Of a stretch of DNA of 23,391 nt, positions 15,478 to 23,391 are shown piece by piece. The translations under genes and the position numbers were made by a program. Source of the stretch: CAYGGE01 sp966250865 (lineage in GTDB: Bacteria; Patescibacteriota; UBA1384; CAYGGE01); the NCBI GenBank assembly GCA_966250865.1, contig CBINIT010000018.1, forward strand, positions 1 through 23,391, in the 5' to 3' direction. Numbering within the stretch: position 1 is the first letter of the stretch; each line of letters starts with the position of its first letter. A model generated the notes under the pieces. It had not been told where the DNA came from, did not search any database, and worked only from the letters and a program-made list of their open reading frames with translations.

Positions 15478-16493
15478 AACACTATCTCATTGATCCATTT
15501 GGCGAGCAAATGTACATGGGAAACCGGCTTTTCGACGGTCCCTATGGCTTGCTTCGGGACGTTTTACAAAAGCATGGCATCACTTTAGCTACCTACGATA
15601 AAGGCGATCTCGGTACGGCAGATCTAGTGCTTGCGCTTAATTATAATCCAGACTTTCTAACGCTCTGCAAATCTAAGCAGGTGCCAAGAGAGAAGTTGGT
15701 TTTGCTTCGGCTGGAGCCTGAAGTAGTTATGCCAGAGCAATATGATTCTGCGGTTTATAGCCAATTCGGCCGTGTCTTTACCTTTCGTGACGATCTTATT
15801 GATAATCATTTTTTTTACCGACTTCGTTACCCTCAGGGCCAGACGGTGAAGGAAAACTCCAAAGGTTTTGAAGAGCGTAAATTCTTAACCTTAATCAATG
15901 CAAATAAATATAGCTATGTACCAAACGAACTGTACGGCCTACGCCGAGAGGCGATTCGTTTTTTTGAAGAACAAGGCGACTTCGATCTCTACGGACGTGA
16001 TTGGGATAAGAAGTATATGGTCATCACGCCGCATAATGTAAAGAGCGCCTTACGCTACGGTAAGCTCGGTGAGCTCGTCCTGAATATTCTAGATGCCTTA
16101 CGATCGTATCGTTCCTACCGGGGCAGTGTTGCCGATAAATATACGACACTTGAGAACTATCGTTACGCGCTTTGCTTCGAAAACGAAAAAGAGGCACCCG
16201 GGTATATTACTGAAAAGATCTTTGATTGCCTTGCCGTAGGGACGGTTCCAGTGTACTTTGGCGCGCCTAATATCGAATCATATATTCCAAAGACATGCTT
16301 TATTGACTTGCGTGACTTTGCTGATTTTAGTGAATTAAATACCTTTCTCCGCGGGCTTGATGCTAAAGACTTTGCTCGGTATCAGGCTGCAGGGCAAGCC
16401 TACCTGAGGTCAAAGGACTTCTCTATCTGGCGGCCAAAAGCCGTTTTTGAAGAGATTACGAATCAACTTCTAACGAAAAAGGATTACGCATGA
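15474..16493 (+). CDS. GT10-family alpha-1,3/4-fucosyltransferase homologue
   Basis: This 339-residue enzyme carries the GT10 signature in its C-terminal half: YRYALCFENEKEAPGYITEK, with E236, N237, E247 and K248, followed by LAVGTVPVYFGAP. These residues bind the GDP-fucose donor in H. pylori-type and animal alpha-1,3-fucosyltransferases. The N-terminal half is the variable acceptor domain. No signal peptide or N-terminal membrane anchor is seen, as in bacterial members. It should transfer L-fucose, or the near-identical 3-deoxy sugar colitose, to a GlcNAc or related residue. It is directly followed (ATGA overlap) by a GT11 enzyme and shares the locus with gmd and fcl. Donor choice between fucose and colitose is open. 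Confidence 0.9.
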   Translation: MKHYLIDPFGEQMYMGNRLFDGPYGLLRDVLQKHGITLATYDKGDLGTADLVLALNYNPDFLTLCKSKQVPREKLVLLRLEPEVVMPEQYDSAVYSQFGRVFTFRDDLIDNHFFYRLRYPQGQTVKENSKGFEERKFLTLINANKYSYVPNELYGLRREAIRFFEEQGDFDLYGRDWDKKYMVITPHNVKSALRYGKLGELVLNILDALRSYRSYRGSVADKYTTLENYRYALCFENEKEAPGYITEKIFDCLAVGTVPVYFGAPNIESYIPKTCFIDLRDFADFSELNTFLRGLDAKDFARYQAAGQAYLRSKDFSIWRPKAVFEEITNQLLTKKDYA

Positions 16494-17353
16494 TCATTAC
16501 GCGACTTATCGGAGGGCTTGGTAACCAGTTGTTTCAATATGCTGTTGGCAGAGCCCTAGCGCATCGCCACGGTGTACCGGTGAAGATAGATGTTTCGGAC
16601 TTTAAAACATACACACTCCATAAATACGCCCTTGATTACTTTGCTCATGCTGCAGAGGCGGCTACCGAATCTGAGATTGCTCGATTAAAAGGCAGTCAGG
16701 TGACAATACCGCTGCTTGATCGCATACTGCCAGCAAAAACCCCAGCCTCTTATGCTAAGGAAAAACACTACCACGTTGATCCTACGGTGCTCGAATTAGG
16801 CGACAATGTGTATCTCGACGGCTATTGGCAGTCCGAGCAATATTTTGCGGAAATTGCCGATACCATTCGCGATGAGCTTACCGTGAAGACGCCACCAACT
16901 GGGAAGAATGAAGAATTGCTTAAAGAGATCGATGCTTGCGAAGCAGTTGTTCTGCATGTTCGTCGTGGTGACTATGTTGCCAATAAGGCGACGCTGGCTA
17001 TTCACGGCACCTGTGATATCAACTACTATCAGCGTGCAGTCGCCTATATTAAAGAGCAGGTGAAGCAGCCACAGTTTTATATTTTTTCTGATGACCCTAC
17101 TTGGGCGCGGGAACATATCACTTTTGCCACTCCCGCCACCTTTGTCGACCATAACGATGCCGATCATGGGTATGAAGATCTCCGCCTCATGTCGCATGCC
17201 AAGCACTTTGTGATTGCTAATAGTACCTTTAGCTGGTGGGGAGCATGGCTTTCTCGTAATGAAAAGAAAATTGTTATTGCGCCGAAGCAGTGGTTTAACG
17301 CAACCGATAAAGATACCAGTGACCTTATCCCGGAGACATGGAAACGGATATGA
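16490..17353 (+). CDS. GT11-family alpha-1,2-fucosyltransferase homologue
   Basis: This 287-residue enzyme opens with IGGLGNQLFQYAVGRALA, the GT11 motif, and carries HVRRGDYV (H156, R158, R159, D161), the GDP-fucose binding motif shared by alpha-1,2- and alpha-1,6-fucosyltransferases. The third family block is ANSTFSWWGAWL (N244-L255). Length is normal for the bacterial family (about 280-300). It is expected to transfer fucose to O2 of galactose. Relatives such as WbgN of E. coli O55 use GDP-colitose, so this gene could instead be the colitosyltransferase fed by the ColD-like pathway. ATGA overlaps the GT10 stop; its own stop overlaps the next GT2 start. Confidence 0.92.
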   Translation: MIITRLIGGLGNQLFQYAVGRALAHRHGVPVKIDVSDFKTYTLHKYALDYFAHAAEAATESEIARLKGSQVTIPLLDRILPAKTPASYAKEKHYHVDPTVLELGDNVYLDGYWQSEQYFAEIADTIRDELTVKTPPTGKNEELLKEIDACEAVVLHVRRGDYVANKATLAIHGTCDINYYQRAVAYIKEQVKQPQFYIFSDDPTWAREHITFATPATFVDHNDADHGYEDLRLMSHAKHFVIANSTFSWWGAWLSRNEKKIVIAPKQWFNATDKDTSDLIPETWKRI

Positions 17354-18348
17354 CACCAAAAGTGAGCGTATTGATGCCGGTGTACAATGCCGAAGCATTT
17401 ATCCGGCCAGCTATCGAGAGCATCTTAGCTCAAGACCTTCAGGACTTCGAGTTTCTTATTATTGACGATGGCTCGACTGATGGTAGCTTAGATGCCATCC
17501 GCTCATATGATGACAAAAGAATTATTCTTGTTGTCCATAAGGAAAACAAAGGCCTTGTCCAGACCTTGAACGAGGGTGTCGCTCTTGCTAAGACGCCATA
17601 CATCGCGCGCATGGACGCCGATGATCTCTCTGCTCCTACGCGTTTGACCAAACAACGTAATTTTCTTGAGAGCCATGCTAAAGTTGTTGCTGTTGGTTCC
17701 GACGCTGATGTAATTGACGCTCAAGGCGAACAGGTATCGTATCAGCCAACTGTTGTAACACATGCGGCGATTGAGCGAATTCTAGCCATTGCCTCGCCCT
17801 TTGTTCATGGTTCGGTGATGTTCAGAAAAGAGGCAGTACATGAAGCTGGTGGGTATCGACCCTCAGCGTATTTAGTTGAGGACTATGACCTATGGTCTCG
17901 GTTAGCTCAGGCAGGCGAATTAGCAAACATTCCTCAACCGCTCTACTCCTGGCGTCGTAACCCGGCCAGCGAGAGCCATGCAAAGCTCGCTGAACAACGA
18001 CGAGCCCTCCAAGAGATTCGTGATCGGAACTGGCAGACCTTTGGGCAAAGGGGCCCCGCGCTGCCAGCTGACTGGCCGGCTATATGGTCAAAGGCTAATA
18101 TGATCGGGCAACATGCGCTAGCGAGACGGCTACAGATGGCCCATTTCCACATCTACTTTGCTCGTGGCTATCGCCAACGTGCTCAATGGTTTGTGGCGGT
18201 GCGCCACCTGTTTGCTGCTTGGCTTTTAGTGCCAACTTTTCTCCCTTTTTATTACTACTACCTAGTGCTCACTCTGCTTCCCTGGGGCTGGTTTGAGCAA
18301 AGTGAAAAAGCCTTGCTTGAGTGGTGGGCAAGGAGGCGACTGACATGA
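17350..18348 (+). CDS. GT2-family glycosyltransferase with hydrophobic C-terminal segment
   Basis: This 332-residue GT2 begins MTPKVSVLMPVYNAEAF and has LIIDDGSTDGS and the metal motif D89-A-D91-D92 (ARMDADDLSAP). LVEDYDLWSRLA is the acceptor-side block. Near the end, LFAAWLLVPTFLPFYYYYLVLTLLPW is strongly hydrophobic and aromatic and may anchor it to the membrane. I chose the ATG at 17350 (ATGA overlap) because the other choice at 17338 has a purine tract only two bases away; the difference is four residues. It resembles the GT2 at 10709 in the SPFVHGSV and EDYDLWSR blocks. Donor is unknown. Confidence 0.86.
   Translation: MTPKVSVLMPVYNAEAFIRPAIESILAQDLQDFEFLIIDDGSTDGSLDAIRSYDDKRIILVVHKENKGLVQTLNEGVALAKTPYIARMDADDLSAPTRLTKQRNFLESHAKVVAVGSDADVIDAQGEQVSYQPTVVTHAAIERILAIASPFVHGSVMFRKEAVHEAGGYRPSAYLVEDYDLWSRLAQAGELANIPQPLYSWRRNPASESHAKLAEQRRALQEIRDRNWQTFGQRGPALPADWPAIWSKANMIGQHALARRLQMAHFHIYFARGYRQRAQWFVAVRHLFAAWLLVPTFLPFYYYYLVLTLLPWGWFEQSEKALLEWWARRRLT
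18331..18336 (+). promoter_or_regulatory. Ribosome binding site fixing the last plus-strand GT4 start
   Basis: AGGAGG lies eight bases before the ATG at 18345 (ATGA overlap). It rejects the in-frame ATG at 18321, which would add MVGKEATD before the conserved start. Confidence 0.65.
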
Positions 18349-19457
18349 ATAAAAAGATTGTACTGATTCGAGCTAATTCCATTCGATCAGATACTCGAAC
18401 GATCAAAATGTACAACGTAATCCAGAAGATTAGCCAAGGTTACGCGTTACTTTGGAATAGAGATAGTATACGAGAAACGACCCCGCCGGCAGATCGTTTT
18501 TACGGCAATGCGCCACTTGGCAGTAAAGTAATCTTTCTCTATTTGCCTTTTTGGTTCATCTGGTGCTTCTGGCGATTAGTTCGTCTCCGACCAGATGCTG
18601 TTCATGGCTGCGACCTTGAAGGGGTCATCCCTGGGTATTGGTATGCCAAGCTGTTTCGAAAAAGAGTTATCTTTGATATTCACGACGCAACTGAGGGGAA
18701 GTACCCGCTGCCCAAACAATCGTTGTTGCGTAAGCTGTTTCTCTGGCTTGACCGGTATCATCTCGAGCGAGCCGATGGCTTCTTGATCCCGGACCCGGAG
18801 CGCTTAGATCAATTAGAATATACTAAAAACGAACAGACGCAGCTATTGAAAAAGGGTGAAGTAACCTATAACAGTGAGGTTTTGCCCTCGACAAAGCAAA
18901 CGGTTGATTTTACGAAACGCAAAGAGTTGCGAATTACGTATGTTGGAGCGCTGAATAAACGAATTCGGGGTATCGAATATATTATCGAAGCGGCACAAGC
19001 CTTGCCGACGGTGCGCTTCGAAATTGCTGGTATGGGAGCGGATTTATCTTACTTTACTGAAGAATTTGAACGTCTAAAGCTGCCCAATGTGACCTTTCAT
19101 GGCCGCATCTCGCATGACCAGGCCATGGAACTAAACAATAAGGCAGACCTCATGGTCTCATTGCTCGACCCTGAGTTTCGCAATTATAAATACGCAAGCT
19201 CAACCAAGCTTTTTGAGGCAATGAAGTTGGGTAAACCGATTATTGTTACGGCAAATACTGCCACCGGGCATATCGTTGAAAAGGCACGATGGGGACTTGC
19301 TATCCCCTATCAGGAGCATGTCTTAGTAGAGACGATTAAAGCAATTATGGCAGGTAGGCATATCTTTGAGTTAGACGGCAGTCGGCTTGCTCCGTACTCT
19401 TGGTCAACCATGGAAAAACGAATTGCCGATCTTTATGAGCGAGTTCTATCTTCGTAA
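18345..19457 (+). CDS. GT4-like glycosyltransferase (GT-B fold)
   Basis: This 370-residue protein has an N-terminal half with RPDAVHGCDLEGVIPG and VIFDIHDATEGKY, and a C-terminal donor half. The donor half has LRITYVGALNKRIRGIEYIIEAA, FEIAGMGAD, FHGRISHDQAMELNNKADL and the STKLFEAMKLGKPIIV motif with its conserved glutamate, all typical of GT4 enzymes. A hydrophobic stretch near residues 60-82 (FLYLPFWFIWCFWRLV) may bind it to the membrane. It is the last gene of the plus-strand series; its 3' end overlaps the end of the opposite-strand SDR by 25 bases. Donor and acceptor are unknown. Confidence 0.86.
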   Translation: MNKKIVLIRANSIRSDTRTIKMYNVIQKISQGYALLWNRDSIRETTPPADRFYGNAPLGSKVIFLYLPFWFIWCFWRLVRLRPDAVHGCDLEGVIPGYWYAKLFRKRVIFDIHDATEGKYPLPKQSLLRKLFLWLDRYHLERADGFLIPDPERLDQLEYTKNEQTQLLKKGEVTYNSEVLPSTKQTVDFTKRKELRITYVGALNKRIRGIEYIIEAAQALPTVRFEIAGMGADLSYFTEEFERLKLPNVTFHGRISHDQAMELNNKADLMVSLLDPEFRNYKYASSTKLFEAMKLGKPIIVTANTATGHIVEKARWGLAIPYQEHVLVETIKAIMAGRHIFELDGSRLAPYSWSTMEKRIADLYERVLSS

Positions 19458-20395
19458 AATGCCCGTACAATTTCTTTCAACGATGTTTTAGGCGTCCAGC
19501 CTGTTAGTCGTTTAATTTTTGTTAGATCGGGAATGCGTCGTTGCATATCCTCAAAACGCTTGCCGTAAACGGTTTCTGGATCAATGTGAACAACCTCTGA
19601 TGTGCTGTTTGTCATCTCGATAATCAATTGCGCGAGCTCGTTGATCCTTATTTCTTCTGTTGCTCCTAGGTTGATGACCTCACCTACTGCTTCGTTGCAA
19701 TCGAGCAACTGAACAAGAGCCTCAACAATATCGGGTGCATAGCTGAAGCAGCGTTGTTGCTCGCCGTTGCCAAAGATGGTAATCGGCTCGTTGTTGAGTG
19801 CCTTTTCGATAAAACGAGGAACGACCATGCCGTAGTCAGCCGACTGGCGTGGGCCGGTCGTATTGAAAAATCGAGTAATAACAACGGGCAAGCCATGCTC
19901 ATCGTGATAGGCAAGGGCGAGAAACTCATCAAGCGCCTTGCTTTCGGCATAATGCCAGCGCAGACGTGTGGTCGCACCCATGGTTCTGTCATCATTCTCG
20001 GAAAACGGAAGTTTACTGTTCTTGCCGTAGACTTCGCTGGTAGAGGCAATAAATGTTTTTACCTTGTGTTTATCCGCTGCTTCGAGAACGTTTTTAGTGC
20101 CTTCGATATTGGTTAGCATCGATTGAAGTGGCTGCTCCATGATGACTTTTACCCCGACGGCTGCAGCCATGTGGTAGACGATTTCTGCTTTGCCAACCTG
20201 CTCATTGACGAGTGAGGCATCGAGAATATCACCTTGGATGAAGGCTAGGTTGGGGTGAGAGGAGACTGCCGAAAGATTGTTCATCTCGCCGGTTGTGAGG
20301 TTATCGATTACTGTAACTTTGTGGTCTAGCTTGAGCAGGGATTCGGTCAGATGACTGCCGATCAAACCAGCTCCACCAGTAACTAAAATATTCAT
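19433..20395 (-). CDS. UDP-glucuronate decarboxylase/4-epimerase-like extended SDR
   Basis: This 320-residue SDR begins MNILVTGGAGLIGSHL and has the active-site segment IASTSEVYGKN (S118, T119, E121) with Y149/K153 in HYAESK. The TSEVYG form, the FFNTTGPRQ segment and GEQQRCFSYAPDIVEAL resemble UDP-glucuronate decarboxylases (UXS), which make UDP-xylose. However, many members of this branch are labelled UDP-glucose 4-epimerase, so the product is unresolved. It lacks the TDEVYG of dTDP-glucose 4,6-dehydratases. It is read opposite to the main operon and converges with the GT4 gene, overlapping it by 25 bases. Its ribosome site (AAGGA) lies in the 16-base gap after the membrane protein gene, so it shares that transcript. 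Confidence 0.8.
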   Translation of the reverse strand: MNILVTGGAGLIGSHLTESLLKLDHKVTVIDNLTTGEMNNLSAVSSHPNLAFIQGDILDASLVNEQVGKAEIVYHMAAAVGVKVIMEQPLQSMLTNIEGTKNVLEAADKHKVKTFIASTSEVYGKNSKLPFSENDDRTMGATTRLRWHYAESKALDEFLALAYHDEHGLPVVITRFFNTTGPRQSADYGMVVPRFIEKALNNEPITIFGNGEQQRCFSYAPDIVEALVQLLDCNEAVGEVINLGATEEIRINELAQLIIEMTNSTSEVVHIDPETVYGKRFEDMQRRIPDLTKIKRLTGWTPKTSLKEIVRAFYEDRTRS

Positions 20396-20411
20396 GCTCA
20401 GTCCTTACGAG

Positions 20412-22508
20412 TTATCGTATCTTAATGATTACGGCGTTATTATCACGATAGACGATGTCCTTTGTTCTTCGCGCTAAGAAGTAGTCGAGATTTTCCTTAT
20501 CGAGAATTACTTGATTGTACGGACGCTTGGCGTTCAGACCTCGGAGTTTGGCAAACGAGTAGAGGAAATATACATGGTCTCCAGGCTCAATAACTGCCTC
20601 AGGGATTACCTTCTTCGCTGGAGCGGTTATTGTTCGGCTGGTGCTCAAGAGCGTCTCTCCTGAAAACTGTTGGGTGACGGTTACCTGCTCAGGAATAATG
20701 TACGGTGGCTCAACTTCTTCGAACTTTGCGATAAGGGTCTGTAGTTTTTCTGAGAACTCGTGATCATCGGCAAAGTGCACGGGGGTGTTTCGTAGGTCGA
20801 CGCCAGCAAACTGTCGATTACCGTAGAACTTTACCAGATCGTAATTCGGTTGTGTGGAGACGACGACAGAATTTTCAGGGAGCGTTTCTCGGATAAACTT
20901 TGCTGCTCCTAGTTCGCCACGGAATACGGTACCTACTTTGTCGTAGGTGAGATAGAGGGAGGCAACAGTGCCGACTACGATTGAAAAGCCCAGAGACGCA
21001 ACGAGAAGTCTCCCCAATAAGCCCTTGCCAGTATATACTGCTAAACTTAATCCAAAACAGAGAATGAGGCCAAGCATGAAGTGTGGCCAGGCTCGATTGG
21101 GCAAATAGAAAATACCAAGTCGAGGAAGAATTTCGGCAAAGCAGAAGTAAATTGCCGCATAGACCGCAGGGAGGGAAAGTAAGACGGTCTGCATCTTGTG
21201 TCTATTTTTGAGTTGAGCGCTAAAGAGAAGTAGCGACGAGATCAGGAAGAGTAGGCCGTTGTAGAGGTAATAGTGGAACGCCTGGATACCAGGCCAGCCA
21301 ACGTTAAAGCCATCGATGGTGGTGTAGTTGTCGATAAACCACCATCGCCACTGAATGGTATCAATATGGCTCAGTACGTTTCTTGCCGTATTGAGTGTTG
21401 GCAAGAAGAGCTCAAATAGGTTGTAGAGCTTCGCATATGGATAGATAAAGAGGAGGGACAGGATAATTTGTTTTGCAGAAATAGTGAGATCCTTATGAAC
21501 CAGGAGACGTCGTGCAATGTAGTAGAACAGCCCAAAGAGGCTGAGGGCAACGAGTATTGAGCCTAGCTCATGAAAACCAGTGAGAATAAGTGAAAATCCG
21601 GTGGCGACTACAAGGTAGAGGGGGAAATTTTTACGTAAACCCTCGATGAGCAGGATTATGATGGGAAGACAGTAGATCATCACCATGAGTTGCGGTCGAA
21701 TGATATTAACCTCGGTGACAATAACCGGTGCGGCTAGGACTGCGAGATAAGCAAGCCAAATATATTTACGATCTTTAATGATCATTTCCAGATAATTGAA
21801 GAGCATGAAGTAGCTGAGATAAAAAGACACTGAGAGAAGGGTCTTAAAGACAAAGACAAGTGGAAGGTCAGTTACGAAGCGGTAGAGTCCTAGCACTGGA
21901 ACGAAAAAGAATCGAGGGTAAGCAGCTGGATTTTGCTGGAGCTTGATCGCATTTGTTAAGGTATCTAGATAGCCATCGGCGTTATCAACCGTTGGGTTAA
22001 TAAGGTAGGTTACGATATAGATAAGGAGAGGAGTCAACAAAATGAGGTGCTGCTTCCATTGGTCGCCGAGCGTAAGTCGTTGCCGCCACTCTCTGAGGAA
22101 GGAGACGATTTTTTGAATATCATTACTGCCAGCATTGTTAATGGCGACAAGGGTAAAGAGAATCCATGGGGCAAGGAGGCTCAATGCACTTTGTGAAGCT
22201 TCGGTAAAAGGTACGACGTGTCGTGTTCCAAACTGGATAACGGCCAGTAACGTCATGGACGAGAGCAAAGCCAGGCTCAACTGGCCATACCATCGCCATT
22301 CACTTAACGGGAATCGAACAAGGCGTAGAAAATAATATCCTGGGAAGAAGCTCAGAAGCACCAGTCCACTCATCGCCCGAATAAATGTAATCCCCAGGTA
22401 GCTATCGAGTAGCCACCCAACAAGAAACAGCAGTGTTGTAAGGTGAAGGTAGCTAAATTGTTGGAAGCTACTTCGTTGATTCTCATACCAGTGTTCCACG
22501 GGGCCCAT
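20412..22508 (-). CDS. Large polytopic membrane protein, GT-C glycosyltransferase-like
   Basis: This 698-residue protein has many hydrophobic helices over residues 20-520, then a soluble domain of about 175 residues beginning near AAKFIRETLPENSVVV. After the fifth helix comes a loop with D175, D178 and D182 (TVDNADGYLD), similar in place to the acidic first outer loop of GT-C enzymes that use lipid-linked sugar donors. The C-terminal domain would be outside the membrane. This overall form resembles the fragment at the left edge of the window. A GT-C transferase adding sugars on the outer face is the best guess, but no family signature is certain. GTG at 22499 is an alternative start, since AAAGG directly abuts the ATG at 22508 but is well spaced for that GTG. 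It lies seven bases after the GT2 stop. Confidence 0.65.
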   Translation of the reverse strand: MGPVEHWYENQRSSFQQFSYLHLTTLLFLVGWLLDSYLGITFIRAMSGLVLLSFFPGYYFLRLVRFPLSEWRWYGQLSLALLSSMTLLAVIQFGTRHVVPFTEASQSALSLLAPWILFTLVAINNAGSNDIQKIVSFLREWRQRLTLGDQWKQHLILLTPLLIYIVTYLINPTVDNADGYLDTLTNAIKLQQNPAAYPRFFFVPVLGLYRFVTDLPLVFVFKTLLSVSFYLSYFMLFNYLEMIIKDRKYIWLAYLAVLAAPVIVTEVNIIRPQLMVMIYCLPIIILLIEGLRKNFPLYLVVATGFSLILTGFHELGSILVALSLFGLFYYIARRLLVHKDLTISAKQIILSLLFIYPYAKLYNLFELFLPTLNTARNVLSHIDTIQWRWWFIDNYTTIDGFNVGWPGIQAFHYYLYNGLLFLISSLLLFSAQLKNRHKMQTVLLSLPAVYAAIYFCFAEILPRLGIFYLPNRAWPHFMLGLILCFGLSLAVYTGKGLLGRLLVASLGFSIVVGTVASLYLTYDKVGTVFRGELGAAKFIRETLPENSVVVSTQPNYDLVKFYGNRQFAGVDLRNTPVHFADDHEFSEKLQTLIAKFEEVEPPYIIPEQVTVTQQFSGETLLSTSRTITAPAKKVIPEAVIEPGDHVYFLYSFAKLRGLNAKRPYNQVILDKENLDYFLARRTKDIVYRDNNAVIIKIR

Positions 22509-22515
22509 CCTTTAG

Positions 22516-23391
22516 CTAGATAATACGTTGCGCGATCAATTTCCAATACAGGGAAAGAACTTTTGTATAGAGCGAAAGAAGCGGGATATTAATCTCGGCA
22601 AAGTCCATGTCGCTTCCGAGGAGTTGCACCAGTTCGTGATCAGATTTCTTGCGCAGCTTTTTAAGCTTCTGGCGTGAGGCGATAACGTGAGGCCAGAGCT
22701 TGATGACCCCAAAATAGGCTTGAAGCTTACTACCGAGCGAGCCTTTAAGGGTGAAGTAAGCAAGCAAGGCAATTTCGTTTAAAAGAAAGGCTGGGAAGAT
22801 GGCAACGCGGTACCAAGCTCCAAAGTTCTTCAGTAGAAAGAGTAGTCGATTGCGCTCGACATAGTAAAATTTCTTCGGGTTATGGCTAAACCGATAATCA
22901 TGCCAAACGAAGGCGCTTGGTACCAGCTTAATTGAAAAGCCGGCAATACGAGATCGCCAAGCTAGGTCGACGTCTTCATGGTACATAAAGAGCTCTTCGT
23001 CAAAGAGGCCAACTGTTTCTAAAAGCTTAACCGGTACGAGCATGGCAGCACCGCTGGCAGTAGGAAGCACTCGATCTTTGCTGACCTGCTTTGCTGGTAG
23101 CTTATAGTCGCTGCAGTAGCTAAAGCCTAGGAAGTTTAATGTTCCGCCGCTCGTATTAATTTTATCTTCGGTTCCGTTTAAGAGAATAAGTGGCTGGAGG
23201 ATGGTCTTGTCATCTGCTTCTTCAAGAAGCCGCTTGAGACAATCTTTATCGACGATTGTGTCTGGGTTGAGGATGAAGACGTGCCTCATCTTCTGCTTCA
23301 TCGCGGCCTCAATACCAATGTTGTTGGCTTTCGCGAAGCCATAGTTTTCTTTATTGGCTATGACTTCAACTTCTGGGAATCGCTTTCGTAT
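22516..23391 (-). CDS. GT2-family glycosyltransferase, rhamnosyltransferase-like (5' truncated by window edge)
   Basis: The reading frame is open past its first ATG at 23301 to the window edge. The extra 30 codons read as real GT2 sequence (EVIANKENYGFAKANNIGIE), so the N-terminus is outside. 291 residues are visible. HVFILNPDTIV holds the nucleotide/metal-binding aspartate, followed by ASGAAMLV, GLFDEELFMYHEDVDLAWR and FVWHDYRFS. These are the features of GT2 enzymes such as RfbF/WbbL-like rhamnosyltransferases, though the donor here is not proven. A hydrophobic segment (FPAFLLNEIALLAYF) near the end suggests membrane contact. It is first in the visible minus-strand series, ahead of the GT-C-like protein and the SDR. 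Confidence 0.88.
   Translation of the reverse strand: MRKRFPEVEVIANKENYGFAKANNIGIEAAMKQKMRHVFILNPDTIVDKDCLKRLLEEADDKTILQPLILLNGTEDKINTSGGTLNFLGFSYCSDYKLPAKQVSKDRVLPTASGAAMLVPVKLLETVGLFDEELFMYHEDVDLAWRSRIAGFSIKLVPSAFVWHDYRFSHNPKKFYYVERNRLLFLLKNFGAWYRVAIFPAFLLNEIALLAYFTLKGSLGSKLQAYFGVIKLWPHVIASRQKLKKLRKKSDHELVQLLGSDMDFAEINIPLLSLYTKVLSLYWKLIAQRII

Noticed and set aside
16796..17398. 200-residue open frame on the minus strand
   Set aside because: It lies opposite the GT11 gene, whose family motifs are clear; the minus-strand protein shows no domain pattern and is a shadow frame.
1..23391. CRISPR arrays, tRNA genes, insertion sequences, long repeats
   Set aside because: No repeated spacer pattern, cloverleaf, transposase motif or terminal repeat pair was recognised by eye; a computed search could still find short ones.

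Overview
This window is almost entirely a cell-surface polysaccharide locus. Every recognisable gene makes a nucleotide sugar, transfers a sugar, or exports the finished glycan. No rRNA, tRNA, CRISPR array, transposase or phage gene was seen. TGA is used as a stop many times, so the code is standard. Base composition is moderate, mid-40s percent GC by eye. Genes are packed tightly, often overlapping by four bases (ATGA or GTGA), with good purine-rich ribosome binding sites. The source is a bacterium. The phylum cannot be fixed from the sequence; a Patescibacteria/CPR-type genome is a low-confidence guess from gene style only.

Left edge (1-779): the C-terminal end of a large membrane protein, then a small four-helix membrane protein overlapping it. 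A probable promoter (extended -10) follows in the 72-base gap.

Nucleotide-sugar block (852-6316): a TviB/WbpO-type UDP-N-acetylhexosamine 6-dehydrogenase, a GalE-like epimerase, then gmd, a colD-like gene and an fcl/colC-family gene in tight series. The ColD-like protein has His in place of the usual PLP lysine, as in sugar 3-dehydratases. Together these three point to GDP-L-colitose (3,6-dideoxy-L-galactose), and possibly GDP-L-fucose from the same intermediate.

Export block (6333-8398): wzm and wzt of an ABC-type exporter. Wzt carries a C-terminal extension of the kind that recognises the end of the glycan chain, so polymer assembly is probably cytoplasmic and Wzy-independent.

Glycosyltransferase block (8402-19457): glf (UDP-galactofuranose), GT4, GT2, a second GalE-like epimerase, a two-domain GT2 fusion, GT2, a GT10 fucosyltransferase homologue, a GT11 fucosyltransferase homologue, GT2 and GT4. 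Most are joined by start/stop overlaps. The GT10 and GT11 genes are the natural users of GDP-fucose or GDP-colitose, so the product may resemble H/Lewis-type decorations.

Right part (19433-23391, minus strand): a UXS/GalE-like SDR, a 698-residue polytopic GT-C-like membrane protein and an edge-truncated GT2. They read toward the main operon, and the SDR overlaps its last gene tail to tail.

Not in the window: GDP-mannose supply (manA/manB/manC), an initiating phosphoglycosyltransferase, Wzx/Wzy and chain-length regulators.
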